From Limnohabitans sp. MMS-10A-178 (GTDB taxonomy: Bacteria > Pseudomonadota > Gammaproteobacteria > Burkholderiales > Burkholderiaceae_C), in contig NZ_NERY01000001.1 of the NCBI RefSeq assembly GCF_003063375.1, positions 744,001-808,000 of the forward strand: a stretch of DNA of 64,000 bases, in the 5' to 3' direction. Within the stretch, counting starts at the first letter, position 1. Each line of letters begins with the position of its first letter. The position numbers and the translations under genes are program-made. The notes below the pieces were generated by a model that was given only the letters and a program-made list of their open reading frames with translations, had not been told where the DNA came from and did no database searches. Positions 54,447-64,000 of this stretch are shown here, in pieces.

Positions 54447-56141
54447 CTAGGGTTTTTCTGACATATGGGCCACTTCAAGAGCTGCTTCAAGGGCCGCTTC
54501 TAGCGCCGAAGACCAATCTGGGTAAACATTCTGGCCCATTGTGGTGAGCAAGCCGGTTCTGCGAGCAATGTCGAGCGGTTGGTGATGCAGCCCGCAAATG
54601 ATCAGCTGCACGTGCTTTTTTTGGCAGATTTTGGCCAGAGCCAACAAAGCGTCTGCGCCAGACGAATCGATATAAATCAAATTTTTGAGGTCTAAGACCA
54701 GTGATTTTTTCGGCAAATTTTCTTCGATGGCTTCTACCAGTTTCACCGCGCCAAAGAACAAGGCCCCATAAAACCGATATGCACTGACTTGCCCATGCTG
54801 GTTCTTTAGCGAGGGGCTGTCCGTGGGACCCAATGGCTCAACACGGCTCAGGTTGGAAATTCGGTAAATGAAAGTGAGGCAGGCGGCAAACAAACCAAAT
54901 TCGATGGCCACTGTGAGGTCGACCACGATGGTGAGCAAAAAAACGGCCAACAAGGTGATGCGGTAAGGCACTCGGAACTGTGTTAAATCTTTGAATGCGT
55001 GCCATTCACCCATGTTCCAAGCCACAAACATCAAGATGGCAGCCAGTGCTGGCAATGGCACGTGATTGGCCAATGGCGCTGCCACCCATACCACCGCCAA
55101 CAAAACCAGGGCGTGAACCATGCCGGCAATGGGTGAACGACCGCCACTTTTGACGTTGGTCACCGTGCGTGCAATGGTGCCAGTGGCGGGCATGCCACCG
55201 AAAAAGGGGGTGACAAAATTGGCCACGCCCTGTGCCATGAGTTCTTGATTGGGGTTGTGCTTGTCGCCAATGAGGCCATCGGCAATGCGGGCGCACAGCA
55301 AGGACTCGATGGCACCCAGCAATGTCAAGGTGAAGATGGGCATGCTCAAGTGCTGCAGGTTGGCCAAGCTGAATTCTGGCCAGACAAAACTGGGTAACTC
55401 TGAAGGAATGCCACCAAATTTACTGCCGATAGTTTCGACTGGCAGTTGCAGTAAGGATGCAATCAAGGTGGCTGCAATGAGGGCCACGATGGAGCCGGGC
55501 ACCACTTGCAAAATGCGTTTAAGTCCCTTCACGGGCGCTTGGCCTTGTTGGGCTGAAAACAGCCGCTGCCAAACCACAATCAGGACCAATGAGCCACATG
55601 CCAATGCCAGTGCAGGGGCTTGAAAGGTGGGCAGCGTTTCATGCAAGGTTTGCAAAATGCCAAAAAAATCGGCAGGCATGTTTGTGACCTGAAGCCCCAA
55701 AAAATCTTTCACTTGCGACAACATGATCAACACGGCAATGCCGTTGGTAAAACCAATGATTACCGCCACGGGTATGAATCTGATGAGGTTGCCCAATTTG
55801 AGCAAGCCCATGACAAAGAGCAAGACACCTGAAGCAGCGGTAGCCAGGATGAGATTGGCCAGGCCATAGCGTTCTAAGATGCCATACACAATGACAATGA
55901 AGGCGCCCGCCGGGCCGCCAATTTGAACTCTGCTGCCACCCAATGCCGATATGATGAAACCTGCAATGATGGCAGTGAACAGGCCCGCTTCGGGTTTGAG
56001 CCCTGAAGCGATGGCAAAGGCCATGGCCAATGGCAAAGCAACCACACCGACGGTAAAGCCTGCCGCGATATCTGTGCCCAGTTGCGCCCGGCTGTAACCC
56101 TTCAAAGAGTCGACAAGTTTGGGGCGAAAGAAGAAGGCCAT
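54447..56141 (-). CDS. SulP-family anion transporter with STAS domain
   Basis: GTDIAAGFTVGVVALPLAMAFAIASGLKPEAGLFTAIIAGFIISALGGSRVQIGGPAGAFIVIV and STAS LKNLIYIDSSGADALLAL. Confidence 0.93.
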   Translation of the reverse strand: MAFFFRPKLVDSLKGYSRAQLGTDIAAGFTVGVVALPLAMAFAIASGLKPEAGLFTAIIAGFIISALGGSRVQIGGPAGAFIVIVYGILERYGLANLILATAASGVLLFVMGLLKLGNLIRFIPVAVIIGFTNGIAVLIMLSQVKDFLGLQVTNMPADFFGILQTLHETLPTFQAPALALACGSLVLIVVWQRLFSAQQGQAPVKGLKRILQVVPGSIVALIAATLIASLLQLPVETIGSKFGGIPSELPSFVWPEFSLANLQHLSMPIFTLTLLGAIESLLCARIADGLIGDKHNPNQELMAQGVANFVTPFFGGMPATGTIARTVTNVKSGGRSPIAGMVHALVLLAVVWVAAPLANHVPLPALAAILMFVAWNMGEWHAFKDLTQFRVPYRITLLAVFLLTIVVDLTVAIEFGLFAACLTFIYRISNLSRVEPLGPTDSPSLKNQHGQVSAYRFYGALFFGAVKLVEAIEENLPKKSLVLDLKNLIYIDSSGADALLALAKICQKKHVQLIICGLHHQPLDIARRTGLLTTMGQNVYPDWSSALEAALEAALEVAHMSEKP

Positions 56142-56195
56142 GCTTCAGTGTAGCGTTGGAAACGACCTAGTGATTGGCTGGCCGAAAGAGCCAGA

Positions 56196-58280
56196 TCAGT
56201 GAATTCGCATGCCAGGTTTTGCGCCTGGCCATGGATTCAACACATAAATGCCAGGCTCCGCTTTTTCATCCGCATGGCTGGCGGCCAGTACCATGCCTTC
56301 AGAAACGCCAAACTTCATTTTGCGTGGCGCCAAATTGGCCACCATGACGGTGAGCTTGCCAACCAAGTCTTCGGGTCTGTAAACACTGGCAATGCCACTG
56401 AACACATTGCGGTGTTTGCCTTCGCCCACATCCAAGGTGAGTCTCAACAACTTGCTTGAACCCTCCACCGCTTCGCATTGCACAATTTGCGCAATGCGCA
56501 GATCGATCTTGGCAAAGTCGTCGATGGAAATGGTGGGTGCAATGGCTTCGCCGCCAGGCAATGGCGCCGCTTCGACCACAGGTTCAGGTGCTTCAAACAA
56601 AGCATCCAACATGGCCACATCGACCCGTTGCATCAGGTGCTTGTAGTCGTTGATGGCATGACCTGCACCCAGCGAAGCTTTCACATCTGTGAAGTTCATG
56701 GCATCAATATTCAAGAACTTTTCCACGTTGCTGGCCAAAGAAGGCAGCACAGGTTTTAACATGACACTGAGCAAGCGGAAGGCTTCGATGCAGGTGGTGC
56801 AAACGTCGTGCAGGCGTGTGTCCATGCCTTCTTGCTTGGCCAATTCCCAGGGTTTGTTTTGATCGACGTATTCGTTCACTCGGTCGGCCAAGAGCATCAC
56901 TTCGCGCAATGCTTTGGCGTAGTCACGCTCATCGTAAAGCTTCGCAACGGGCGCCACGCCTTCGTGCAATTGCTTGAGCAAAGCTTGTCCATCGGCAGAC
57001 ACAAGGCCCAGTTTGCCACCTAAGCGCTTGGCAATGAAGCCAGCTGCGCGCGACGCAATGTTGATGTACTTGCCCACCAAGTCGGAGTTGACGCGGGCCA
57101 TGAAGTCTTCAGGGTTGAAGTCGACGTCTTCGTTGCGGCCATTGAGTTTGGCCGCAATGTAATAACGCAGCCATTCGGGGTTCATGCCCAGTTTCAAATA
57201 CTTGAGAGGGTCGAGGCCGGTGCCGCGGCTCTTGCTCATCTTCTCGCCGCTGACAGTTAAGAATCCGTGCACATAAACTGCGTTGGGTGTTTTGCGGCCG
57301 CTGAAATGCAGCATGGCGGGCCAGAACAAGGTGTGGAAATACGTGATGTCTTTGCCAATGAAGTGGTACTGCTCGACCTTGGGGTTGTTGATGTAGGCGT
57401 TGTAGTCCACACCAATTTTGCCCAAATAGTTTTTGAGAGAAGCCAAATAGCCAATGGGTGCATCGAGCCACACGTAAAAATATTTGCCGGGTGCGTCAGG
57501 AATTTCAATGCCGAAATAGGGCGCGTCGCGGCTGATGTCCCAGTCGCCCAAGCCGCCCTGGCCTTCTTCGTCTTTGGCAAACCACTCTTTGATTTTGTTC
57601 AGCACTTCGGGCTGCAAGCGCCCTGTGTCGTGCGTCCATTTTTCTAGGAACTCAACGCAGCGAGGGTCTGACAGTTTGAAGAAGTAGTGCTCAGATTGCT
57701 TCAGCACAGGTGTGGCGCCAGACAAAGCGGAATAGGGATTCTTCACTTCGGTGGGGGCGTAAACCGCACCGCACGATTCGCAGCTGTCGCCATACTGGTC
57801 TTTGGCGCCGCACTTAGGGCATTCGCCTTTGATGAAACGGTCGGGCAAGAACATCGACTTTTCGGGGTCAAAGAATTGCTCGATGGTCTTGGTGGCGATG
57901 AAGCCTGCAGCTTTGAGATCGCGGTAAATTTGTTGGGCCAGTTCGTGGTTTTCGGGGCCGTCGGTGGAGTGCCAATTGTCAAAGGCGATGTGAAAGCCAT
58001 CGAGATAAGGCTTGCGACCCGAAGCAATGTTGGCCACAAATTGCTGTGGTGTGATGCCAGCTTTTTCGGCAGCAATCATGATAGGAGCGCCATGCGCGTC
58101 GTCGGCACACACAAAGTGCACCTCATGACCTTGCATGCGCTGCGCACGAACCCAAGTGTCGGCCTGGATGTACTCCATGATGTGACCGATGTGGAAATTG
58201 CCGTTGGCATAGGGCAAAGCGGTCGTGACAAATATTTGTCGCTTGGTATCGGGGAGGTTCGAAGCAGTCGAGGCAGACAT
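56196..58280 (-). CDS. metG: Methionyl-tRNA synthetase
   Basis: [64 protein letters not shown], and a C-terminal tRNA-binding domain. Confidence 0.98.
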   Translation of the reverse strand: MSASTASNLPDTKRQIFVTTALPYANGNFHIGHIMEYIQADTWVRAQRMQGHEVHFVCADDAHGAPIMIAAEKAGITPQQFVANIASGRKPYLDGFHIAFDNWHSTDGPENHELAQQIYRDLKAAGFIATKTIEQFFDPEKSMFLPDRFIKGECPKCGAKDQYGDSCESCGAVYAPTEVKNPYSALSGATPVLKQSEHYFFKLSDPRCVEFLEKWTHDTGRLQPEVLNKIKEWFAKDEEGQGGLGDWDISRDAPYFGIEIPDAPGKYFYVWLDAPIGYLASLKNYLGKIGVDYNAYINNPKVEQYHFIGKDITYFHTLFWPAMLHFSGRKTPNAVYVHGFLTVSGEKMSKSRGTGLDPLKYLKLGMNPEWLRYYIAAKLNGRNEDVDFNPEDFMARVNSDLVGKYINIASRAAGFIAKRLGGKLGLVSADGQALLKQLHEGVAPVAKLYDERDYAKALREVMLLADRVNEYVDQNKPWELAKQEGMDTRLHDVCTTCIEAFRLLSVMLKPVLPSLASNVEKFLNIDAMNFTDVKASLGAGHAINDYKHLMQRVDVAMLDALFEAPEPVVEAAPLPGGEAIAPTISIDDFAKIDLRIAQIVQCEAVEGSSKLLRLTLDVGEGKHRNVFSGIASVYRPEDLVGKLTVMVANLAPRKMKFGVSEGMVLAASHADEKAEPGIYVLNPWPGAKPGMRIH

Positions 58281-58369
58281 GAGGGGTCAGTTTGTAGGGG
58301 AATCCTCGATTTTATGGGCTTCGGCCCTCCGATGTCGCTAAACTTCCTGCCATTCGCAGAAAGTTTCAC

Positions 58370-59458
58370 ATGTCGACCCCAGAACAACTCCAAAAAGCCC
58401 TCGAATCGGTCATCGACCCCAACACTGGCAAAGATTTCGTCTCCACCAAAGCTCTGAAAAACCTGGTGGTGGACGGTGGCAATGTGGCTTTTGATGTCGA
58501 GTTGGGCTATCCCGCCAAGAGCCAAATCCCTGGTTTGCGCAACGCCCTTATTGCCGCAGCCAAACAGGTGCCCGGCGTGACCAATGTTTCTGCCAACGTC
58601 ACCACCAAAATTGTGGCGCATGCCGCACAGCGAGGTGTGGCCTTGTTGCCTCAAGTGAAAAACATCGTAGCCGTTGCCTCAGGCAAGGGCGGCGTGGGCA
58701 AGAGCACCACAGCAGTCAACTTGGCGCTGGCGCTGGCCGCAGAAGGCGCCAGTGTGGGCCTGCTGGATGCCGACATTTATGGCCCCAGCCAGCCCATGAT
58801 GATGGGCATTGAAGGCCGCCCCGAGAGCGAAGACGGCAAAACCATGGAGCCCATGGAAAACTATGGTGTGCAAGTGATGTCGATTGGCTTCTTGGTGAAC
58901 CAAGACGAAGCCATGATTTGGCGTGGCCCCATGGCCACACAGGCGCTGGAGCAGCTGCTGCGCCAGACCAATTGGAAAGATTTGGATTACTTGATCATTG
59001 ACATGCCACCTGGCACTGGTGACATTCAACTCACCCTCAGCCAGCGCGTGCCCATGACCGGTGCCGTGATTGTGACCACACCGCAAGACATCGCTTTGCT
59101 CGATGCCAAAAAGGGCATCAAGATGTTTGAGAAAGTGGGCGTGCCCATTTTGGGCATTGTGGAAAACATGGCGGTTCACGTTTGCACCAATTGTGGCCAT
59201 ATTGAGCACATCTTTGGCGCCGATGGCGGCAAGAAAATGGCCGAAAACTACCAAATGGATTACTTGGGCGCCTTGCCCTTGAACATGCAAATTCGCTTGC
59301 AAGCCGACAATGGTAAACCTACTGTGGTGGCCGACCCCGATGGCGAAGTGGCGGGCATTTACAAGTCGGTGGCTCGCCAAGTGGCCATCAAAATTGCGGC
59401 CAAGGCCAAAGACTTTTCAGCCAAGTTCCCTACCATCACGGTTTCTAAAAACACCTGA
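58370..59458 (+). CDS. apbC: Mrp/ApbC-family Fe-S carrier P-loop ATPase
   Basis: VASGKGGVGKSTTAVNLALALAAEGASVGLLDADIYGPSQPMMMG and CTNCGHIEHIFG. Confidence 0.96.
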   Translation: MSTPEQLQKALESVIDPNTGKDFVSTKALKNLVVDGGNVAFDVELGYPAKSQIPGLRNALIAAAKQVPGVTNVSANVTTKIVAHAAQRGVALLPQVKNIVAVASGKGGVGKSTTAVNLALALAAEGASVGLLDADIYGPSQPMMMGIEGRPESEDGKTMEPMENYGVQVMSIGFLVNQDEAMIWRGPMATQALEQLLRQTNWKDLDYLIIDMPPGTGDIQLTLSQRVPMTGAVIVTTPQDIALLDAKKGIKMFEKVGVPILGIVENMAVHVCTNCGHIEHIFGADGGKKMAENYQMDYLGALPLNMQIRLQADNGKPTVVADPDGEVAGIYKSVARQVAIKIAAKAKDFSAKFPTITVSKNT

Positions 59459-59463
59459 ACCCC

Positions 59464-61029
59464 TCAAGCCTTTTTGTTTTCCATATCGCGCAAACGGAAA
59501 CGTTGAATCTTGCCGGTGGCAGTTTTGGGAAGCTCAGCGATGAACTCTACAAAGCGGGGGTATTTGTAAGGAGCCAAGCGCTCTTTCACAAACACTTTCA
59601 CGTCTTCTTCCGTCAGGCTCTGGCCGGCTTTCAAAACAATGAAGGCTTTCGTTTTGGTGAGGCCGTCGGTGTCAGCTTTGCCAATGACAGCGGCTTCCAA
59701 AATGGCCGGGTGTTGAACCAAGGTCGACTCCACTTCAAACGGCGACACATAAATGCCACTCACTTTGAGCATGTCATCGTTGCGTCCTGCGTAGGTGTAG
59801 TAGCCGTCTGAGTCGCGTGAGTATTTGTCGCCGCTTTTGGTCCATTCACCTTGGAAGGTGTCGCGTGATTTTTCGCGGTTGTTCCAGTACATCAATGCAG
59901 CACTCGGGCCCTTGATGTAAAGATCGCCAATCTCGTCGTGGCCCGACAGTACCTGGCCCTCTTTCCCGCGTAATTGCACTTCGTAGCCCGGCACAGGCTT
60001 GCCTGTGGTGCCATAACGAACATCGCCTGGCGTGTTGGACAAAAATACGTGTAGCATTTCGGTAGAGCCAATGCCGTCGATGATTTCGCAGCCAAAGCGG
60101 GCGGTCCAACGCTCACCAATGTCTGCAGGCAAGGCTTCACCAGCGGATGAGCACAGGCGCAATGCCACTTGGTCTTTGCTGGGCAAGTCAGGACTTGCCA
60201 ACATACCGCCATAGCCCGTGGGCGCACCATAAAACACGGTGGGTTTGTGGGTGATCAATCGCTTGAATGTGGCTTGCGGTGTGGGGCGCTCTGCCATCAA
60301 CACCACACTGGCGCCAACGCTTAAGGGGAAGGTGAGGGCGTTGCCCAAACCATAGGCAAAGAACAACTTGGCTGCTGAAAACACCACGTCATTGGACGTC
60401 AATGCCAAAACGCCTTTGCCATACAACTGCGCGGTCCAATACAGATTGCCTTGAGTGTGTACGGTGCCTTTGGGATTGCCCGTTGAGCCGGAGGAGAACA
60501 ACCAGAAAGCGGGTTCGTCTGTATGTGTTTCAGCAGGTAAGCTGGGGCCTGCGGCAGACGCCAACAAGTCTTTGAAATGCATGTGGGGTGCTGGCAATTC
60601 GCCCTCGTGGCGGGACACCACCACGTGCTTGATGCTTTTGGTGCCTAGCGAAATGGCAGTGTTCAAAGTGGTTAACAAAGCCGAGGACACCAAAGCCGCT
60701 TGAGCTCGGCTGTTGTTGATCATGAATACGTAGTCATCTGCCGTTAACAGGGTGTTGACAGCAACGGGCACCACACCTGCATAAAGTGCGCCCAAGAATG
60801 ACACGATCCAGTCTGTGCTGTCGTGCATCAACAAGAGAACGCGTTCTTCTCGCTTGAGGCCTAACTTTCGCAGACCCGCTGCACAGGCTCTGATTTGTTC
60901 GCCCATTTCGCCGTAGGTGAGGCTGCCCGCATCGTCAATGAGCGCCGTCTTGTCTTTGCGACTGTTGTTGGCCGCAATCAAAAATTGTGCAAAGTTGAAT
61001 TGCGCGGGAGGTGCTGAGGGCAGTGTCAT
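59464..61029 (-). CDS. bclA: Benzoate-CoA ligase family protein
   Basis: AMP-binding motifs (FWLFSSGSTGNPKGTVHTQGNL, YNNREKSRDTFQGEWTKSGDKY) and box context. Start 61029 is preceded by GGAG. Confidence 0.9.
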   Translation of the reverse strand: MTLPSAPPAQFNFAQFLIAANNSRKDKTALIDDAGSLTYGEMGEQIRACAAGLRKLGLKREERVLLLMHDSTDWIVSFLGALYAGVVPVAVNTLLTADDYVFMINNSRAQAALVSSALLTTLNTAISLGTKSIKHVVVSRHEGELPAPHMHFKDLLASAAGPSLPAETHTDEPAFWLFSSGSTGNPKGTVHTQGNLYWTAQLYGKGVLALTSNDVVFSAAKLFFAYGLGNALTFPLSVGASVVLMAERPTPQATFKRLITHKPTVFYGAPTGYGGMLASPDLPSKDQVALRLCSSAGEALPADIGERWTARFGCEIIDGIGSTEMLHVFLSNTPGDVRYGTTGKPVPGYEVQLRGKEGQVLSGHDEIGDLYIKGPSAALMYWNNREKSRDTFQGEWTKSGDKYSRDSDGYYTYAGRNDDMLKVSGIYVSPFEVESTLVQHPAILEAAVIGKADTDGLTKTKAFIVLKAGQSLTEEDVKVFVKERLAPYKYPRFVEFIAELPKTATGKIQRFRLRDMENKKA

Positions 61030-61137
61030 GGTTGTCTCCGTGATCTGGATCAAAATTTTTTATTCAAGGTGCATTAAAAAGCTTTGGAATTCTTTCAACA
61101 AGCGGTATAAATGCACTATCTTGCTTGCAGATGAGTA

Positions 61138-61151
61138 TGCAGTAAAGTGCA
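61138..61151. promoter_or_regulatory. BoxR-type operator TGCA-GTAAAG-TGCA in bclA/boxR intergenic region
   Basis: Exact TGCA-N6-TGCA. Further TGCA half-sites at 61070, 61112 and 61126. Confidence 0.7.
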
Positions 61152-61234
61152 TGTTTTGTCTGCCGCCAAATTTAAGGGTTTTCCCTTATAAATTGAGAAA
61201 TTTGTATCCCCTTCATAAGTTTTTGGAGACGTCG

Positions 61235-62152
61235 GTGACTGAAGCATCAACCGCATTTGTTGAAGTTGGAGACTCATTGGAGCCATTGCGCAGCCCTTTT
61301 TTGATGGCGTTGGGAGAGCGTGTTCGCAACTTGCGCTCTCGCAAAGGCATGACGCGAAAAGCCGTTGCCTTGGCAGCGGATGTGTCAGAGCGCCACTTGG
61401 CCAATTTGGAATATGGCACAGGGAATGTGTCTGTGTTGGTATTGCTCCAGGTGTCTCATGCCTTGCAATGCTCCTTGGCAGAATTGTTGGGCGATATCAG
61501 TACCAGCTCACCCGAGTGGCTGCTCATTCGGGAGTTGTTGAGCAAGCGCACAGAGTCTGATTTGAGACGTGCCCGTGTACAGCTGACAGAAATGTTTGGA
61601 GAAGGTGGTGATGCTTCTGCTCGTCGGACTCGCATTGCACTGATTGGTCTGCGAGGTGCTGGCAAAACCACGCTGGGTCAGCGTTTGGCAGACGATTTGG
61701 GTTTTGCGTTTATCGAACTCAGCCGTGAAATTGAAAAATTTGCAGGCTGTCAAATCAGTGAAATTCACAACCTTTATGGTGCCAATGCCTACCGCCGTTA
61801 CGAACGCCGTGCGTTAGAGGAAGCCATTCAAATTTATCCTGAGGTGGTCATTGCAACACCGGGTGGATTGGTCTCCGATTCAGCCAATTTCAACTTGTTG
61901 TTGTCGCATTGCACCACTGTGTGGTTGCAAGCCAGTGCTAACGATCACATGGCACGAGTGGCTGCACAAGGCGATCTGCGTCCTATGGCGGCCAGCCCTG
62001 AAGCCATGGAAGATTTGAAGCGCATCTTGGAGGGCCGCTCGGCTTTTTACTCAAAAGCCGACATCAGCATCGATACCAGTGCGCAAGACACCGACGAGAG
62101 CTTCAAACGTTTGAAAACTGAAGTACGCAAAGTAATTCAGTGGGTTGAGTGA
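61235..62152 (+). CDS. boxR: BoxR-type regulator: XRE HTH fused to shikimate-kinase-like domain
   Basis: HTH LGERVRNLRSRKGMTRKAVALAADVSERHLANLEYGTGNVSVLVLLQVSHAL and P-loop IALIGLRGAGKTTLGQRLADDLGFAFIELSREIE. GTG start with ggag upstream. Confidence 0.92.
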   Translation: MTEASTAFVEVGDSLEPLRSPFLMALGERVRNLRSRKGMTRKAVALAADVSERHLANLEYGTGNVSVLVLLQVSHALQCSLAELLGDISTSSPEWLLIRELLSKRTESDLRRARVQLTEMFGEGGDASARRTRIALIGLRGAGKTTLGQRLADDLGFAFIELSREIEKFAGCQISEIHNLYGANAYRRYERRALEEAIQIYPEVVIATPGGLVSDSANFNLLLSHCTTVWLQASANDHMARVAAQGDLRPMAASPEAMEDLKRILEGRSAFYSKADISIDTSAQDTDESFKRLKTEVRKVIQWVE

Positions 62153-62196
62153 AGATTGCAAAATATTTCTAAAATATAGGGTAAATACTTATTATT

Positions 62197-62210
62197 TGCA
62201 ATAAATTGCA
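62197..62210. promoter_or_regulatory. BoxR-type operator 1 of boxC: TGCA-ATAAAT-TGCA
   Basis: Exact TGCA-N6-TGCA; overlaps inferred -35 TTGCAT (62206-62211). Confidence 0.75.
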
Positions 62211-62234
62211 TGTTGAGTGTTTTGAATTTATGCA
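62206..62234 (+). promoter_or_regulatory. Candidate boxC promoter: TTGCAT - 17 bp - TATGCA
   Basis: Spacing fits sigma70, but the -10 match is only moderate. Position is consistent with a leader of about 40 nt before the ATG at 62280. Confidence 0.45.
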
Positions 62235-62244
62235 ATAAACTGCA
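62231..62244. promoter_or_regulatory. BoxR-type operator 2 of boxC: TGCA-ATAAAC-TGCA
   Basis: Exact TGCA-N6-TGCA, 34 bp from site 1; overlaps inferred -10 (62229-62234). Confidence 0.75.
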
Positions 62245-62279
62245 TGTCATCGGCTCAGCAACTCAATTTGGAGACACAC

Positions 62280-63938
62280 ATGACATCAGCACCCATCGTC
62301 AATTACCAAACCTCACCCGAAAACTACAAGCACATCAGCTTGGCATTTGACGGCGCAGTGGCTACTTTGTCCATCAACATCGATGAAAACGCTGGCATTC
62401 GGCCTGGCTACAAACTCAAGCTCAACTCATACGACTTGGGTGTGGACATTGAATTGCACGATGCTCTGCAGCGCATTCGCTTTGAGCACCCCGAAGTTCG
62501 CTCTGTGGTGGTGACCAGTTTGAAAGACCGCGTGTTCTGCTCTGGTGCCAACATTTTCATGTTGGGTGTTTCTACCCATGGCTGGAAAGTTAACTTCTGT
62601 AAGTTCACCAACGAAACACGCAACGGCATTGAAGACTCCAGTAAATACTCTGGCTTGAAATTTGTGGCCGCATTGAACGGCGCCTGCGCTGGCGGTGGTT
62701 ATGAGTTGGCTTTGGCTTGCGATGACATCGTTTTGGTCGACGACCGTTCTTCATCAGTTTCATTGCCTGAAGTGCCATTGCTTGGCGTATTGCCAGGGAC
62801 GGGTGGTCTGACTCGCGTCACCGACAAGCGCCACGTACGCCACGACTTGGCCGATATTTTCTGCACCAGTGTGGAAGGTGTTCGTGGTCAAAAAGCCGTC
62901 GACTGGCGCTTGGTCGATGCCATTGCCAAGCCCAACCAATTCCAGCAAGTGGTGCGTGAGCGCGCAGACAAATTGGCTGCACAAAGCGATCGTCCTGCTG
63001 CTGAAAAAGGGGTATCACTGACACCCATTCAACGCAATATTTCAGAGAACAGTCTCAGTTACAACAACGTCACAGTTGAAATCGACCGCGCAAAACGTGT
63101 TGCCACCTTCACAGTCAAAGCGCCTGCCTCTGCACAACCCACAGACATCGCTGGCATCTTGGCAGCTGGCGCTCAGTGGTGGCCCCTGCAAATGGTGCGT
63201 GAGTTGGACGACGCCATTTTGCACATGCGTACCAACGAACTTGATATTGGCACATGGCTGCTCAAAGCCACTGGCGATGCCAAAGCCGTGTTGGCCAGCG
63301 ACGCTACTTTGTTGGCTCACAAAGATCACTGGTTCGTGCGCGAAACCATTGGCCACTTGCGCCGCACTTTGGCACGTTTGGATGTGTCATCACGCAGTAT
63401 TTTTGCCATCGTCGAAGAGGGCACCTGCTTCGTTGGTACCTTTGCCGAATTGGCCTTCTGTGCAGACCGCACTTACATGTTGGCCTTGCCAGACGATGCT
63501 GACAAAGCACCCACCATTCAGTTGAACGAATTCAACTTCGGCTTCTACCCCATGGTGAACGACCAGTCTCGTTTGGCTCGTCGCTTCTACGAAGAAGTGC
63601 CGGCCATGGAAGCGGCTCGTGGTGCCATTGGCAAAGCATTGGACGCTGATGCTGCTTTGGATTTGGGCTTGGTCACTGCTGCACCCGACGATATCGATTG
63701 GGAAGACGAAATTCGCATGTGCTTGGAAGAGCGCGCTGCCATGTCACCCGACGCCCTCACAGGCCTCGAAGCCAACTTGCGTTTTGCCAGCCAAGAGAAC
63801 ATGCTCACCCGTATTTTTGGCCGCCTCACTGCATGGCAAAACTGGATCTTCCAGCGCCCCAATGCCGTGGGTGAAAAAGGTGCTTTGAAGGTGTACGGCA
63901 AAGGTGAAAAAGTGCAGTTCGACATGAACCGTGTGTAA
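62280..63938 (+). CDS. boxC: 2,3-epoxybenzoyl-CoA dihydrolase / benzoyl-CoA-dihydrodiol lyase (crotonase fold)
   Basis: VNYQTSPENYKHISLAFDGAVATLSINIDENAGIRPGYKLKLNSYDLGVDIELHDALQRIRFEHPEVRSVVVTSLKDRVFCSGANIFMLG. Start revised to 62280, which has GGAG just upstream. Confidence 0.94.
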   Translation: MTSAPIVNYQTSPENYKHISLAFDGAVATLSINIDENAGIRPGYKLKLNSYDLGVDIELHDALQRIRFEHPEVRSVVVTSLKDRVFCSGANIFMLGVSTHGWKVNFCKFTNETRNGIEDSSKYSGLKFVAALNGACAGGGYELALACDDIVLVDDRSSSVSLPEVPLLGVLPGTGGLTRVTDKRHVRHDLADIFCTSVEGVRGQKAVDWRLVDAIAKPNQFQQVVRERADKLAAQSDRPAAEKGVSLTPIQRNISENSLSYNNVTVEIDRAKRVATFTVKAPASAQPTDIAGILAAGAQWWPLQMVRELDDAILHMRTNELDIGTWLLKATGDAKAVLASDATLLAHKDHWFVRETIGHLRRTLARLDVSSRSIFAIVEEGTCFVGTFAELAFCADRTYMLALPDDADKAPTIQLNEFNFGFYPMVNDQSRLARRFYEEVPAMEAARGAIGKALDADAALDLGLVTAAPDDIDWEDEIRMCLEERAAMSPDALTGLEANLRFASQENMLTRIFGRLTAWQNWIFQRPNAVGEKGALKVYGKGEKVQFDMNRV

Positions 63939-64000
63939 GCCATTTATTTACAAAAAGTTTTGAAAGTGTTGTGCAGCAAGGTTCCCGGTGGTCTTTGCTG

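Noticed and set aside
60917-61234. N-terminal extension of the boxR ORF
   Set aside because: Extension overlaps bclA and the TGCA operator region; the GTG at 61235 with an upstream ggag and the start of homologous sequence is a better start.

Overview
The window looks like ordinary chromosomal sequence from a Comamonadaceae-like betaproteobacterium (lineage inferred from gene content and order). It is densely coding, with mostly housekeeping genes plus two catabolic blocks at the ends. (i) 1-8.3 kb: a beta-glucan/beta-glucoside utilisation locus with a truncated GH17, a GH1 beta-glucosidase, a CUT1 ABC importer and a LacI-type regulator. LacI-type palindromes sit on two inferred promoters. 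(ii) 59.4-64 kb: the start of an aerobic benzoyl-CoA (box) pathway cluster (bclA, boxR, boxC). It carries three TGCA-N6-TGCA sites, two of which overlap the inferred -35 and -10 of the boxC promoter. Between them are ugpBAECQ, rplU-rpmA-obgE-proB, hemA-prfA-prmC, a ubiE-Tim44-ubiJ-ubiB cluster, clsB, folE-BLUF, and secB-gpsA, among others. I saw no CRISPR array, IS element, prophage, rRNA or convincing tRNA. No wholly new system is obvious. The best leads are the box and LacI operator/promoter architectures, a membrane-anchored winged-helix regulator, a standalone BLUF photoreceptor next to folE, and an rplU leader with tandem duplications and an opposite-strand terminator. All family assignments come from reading the protein sequences; no database search was run.
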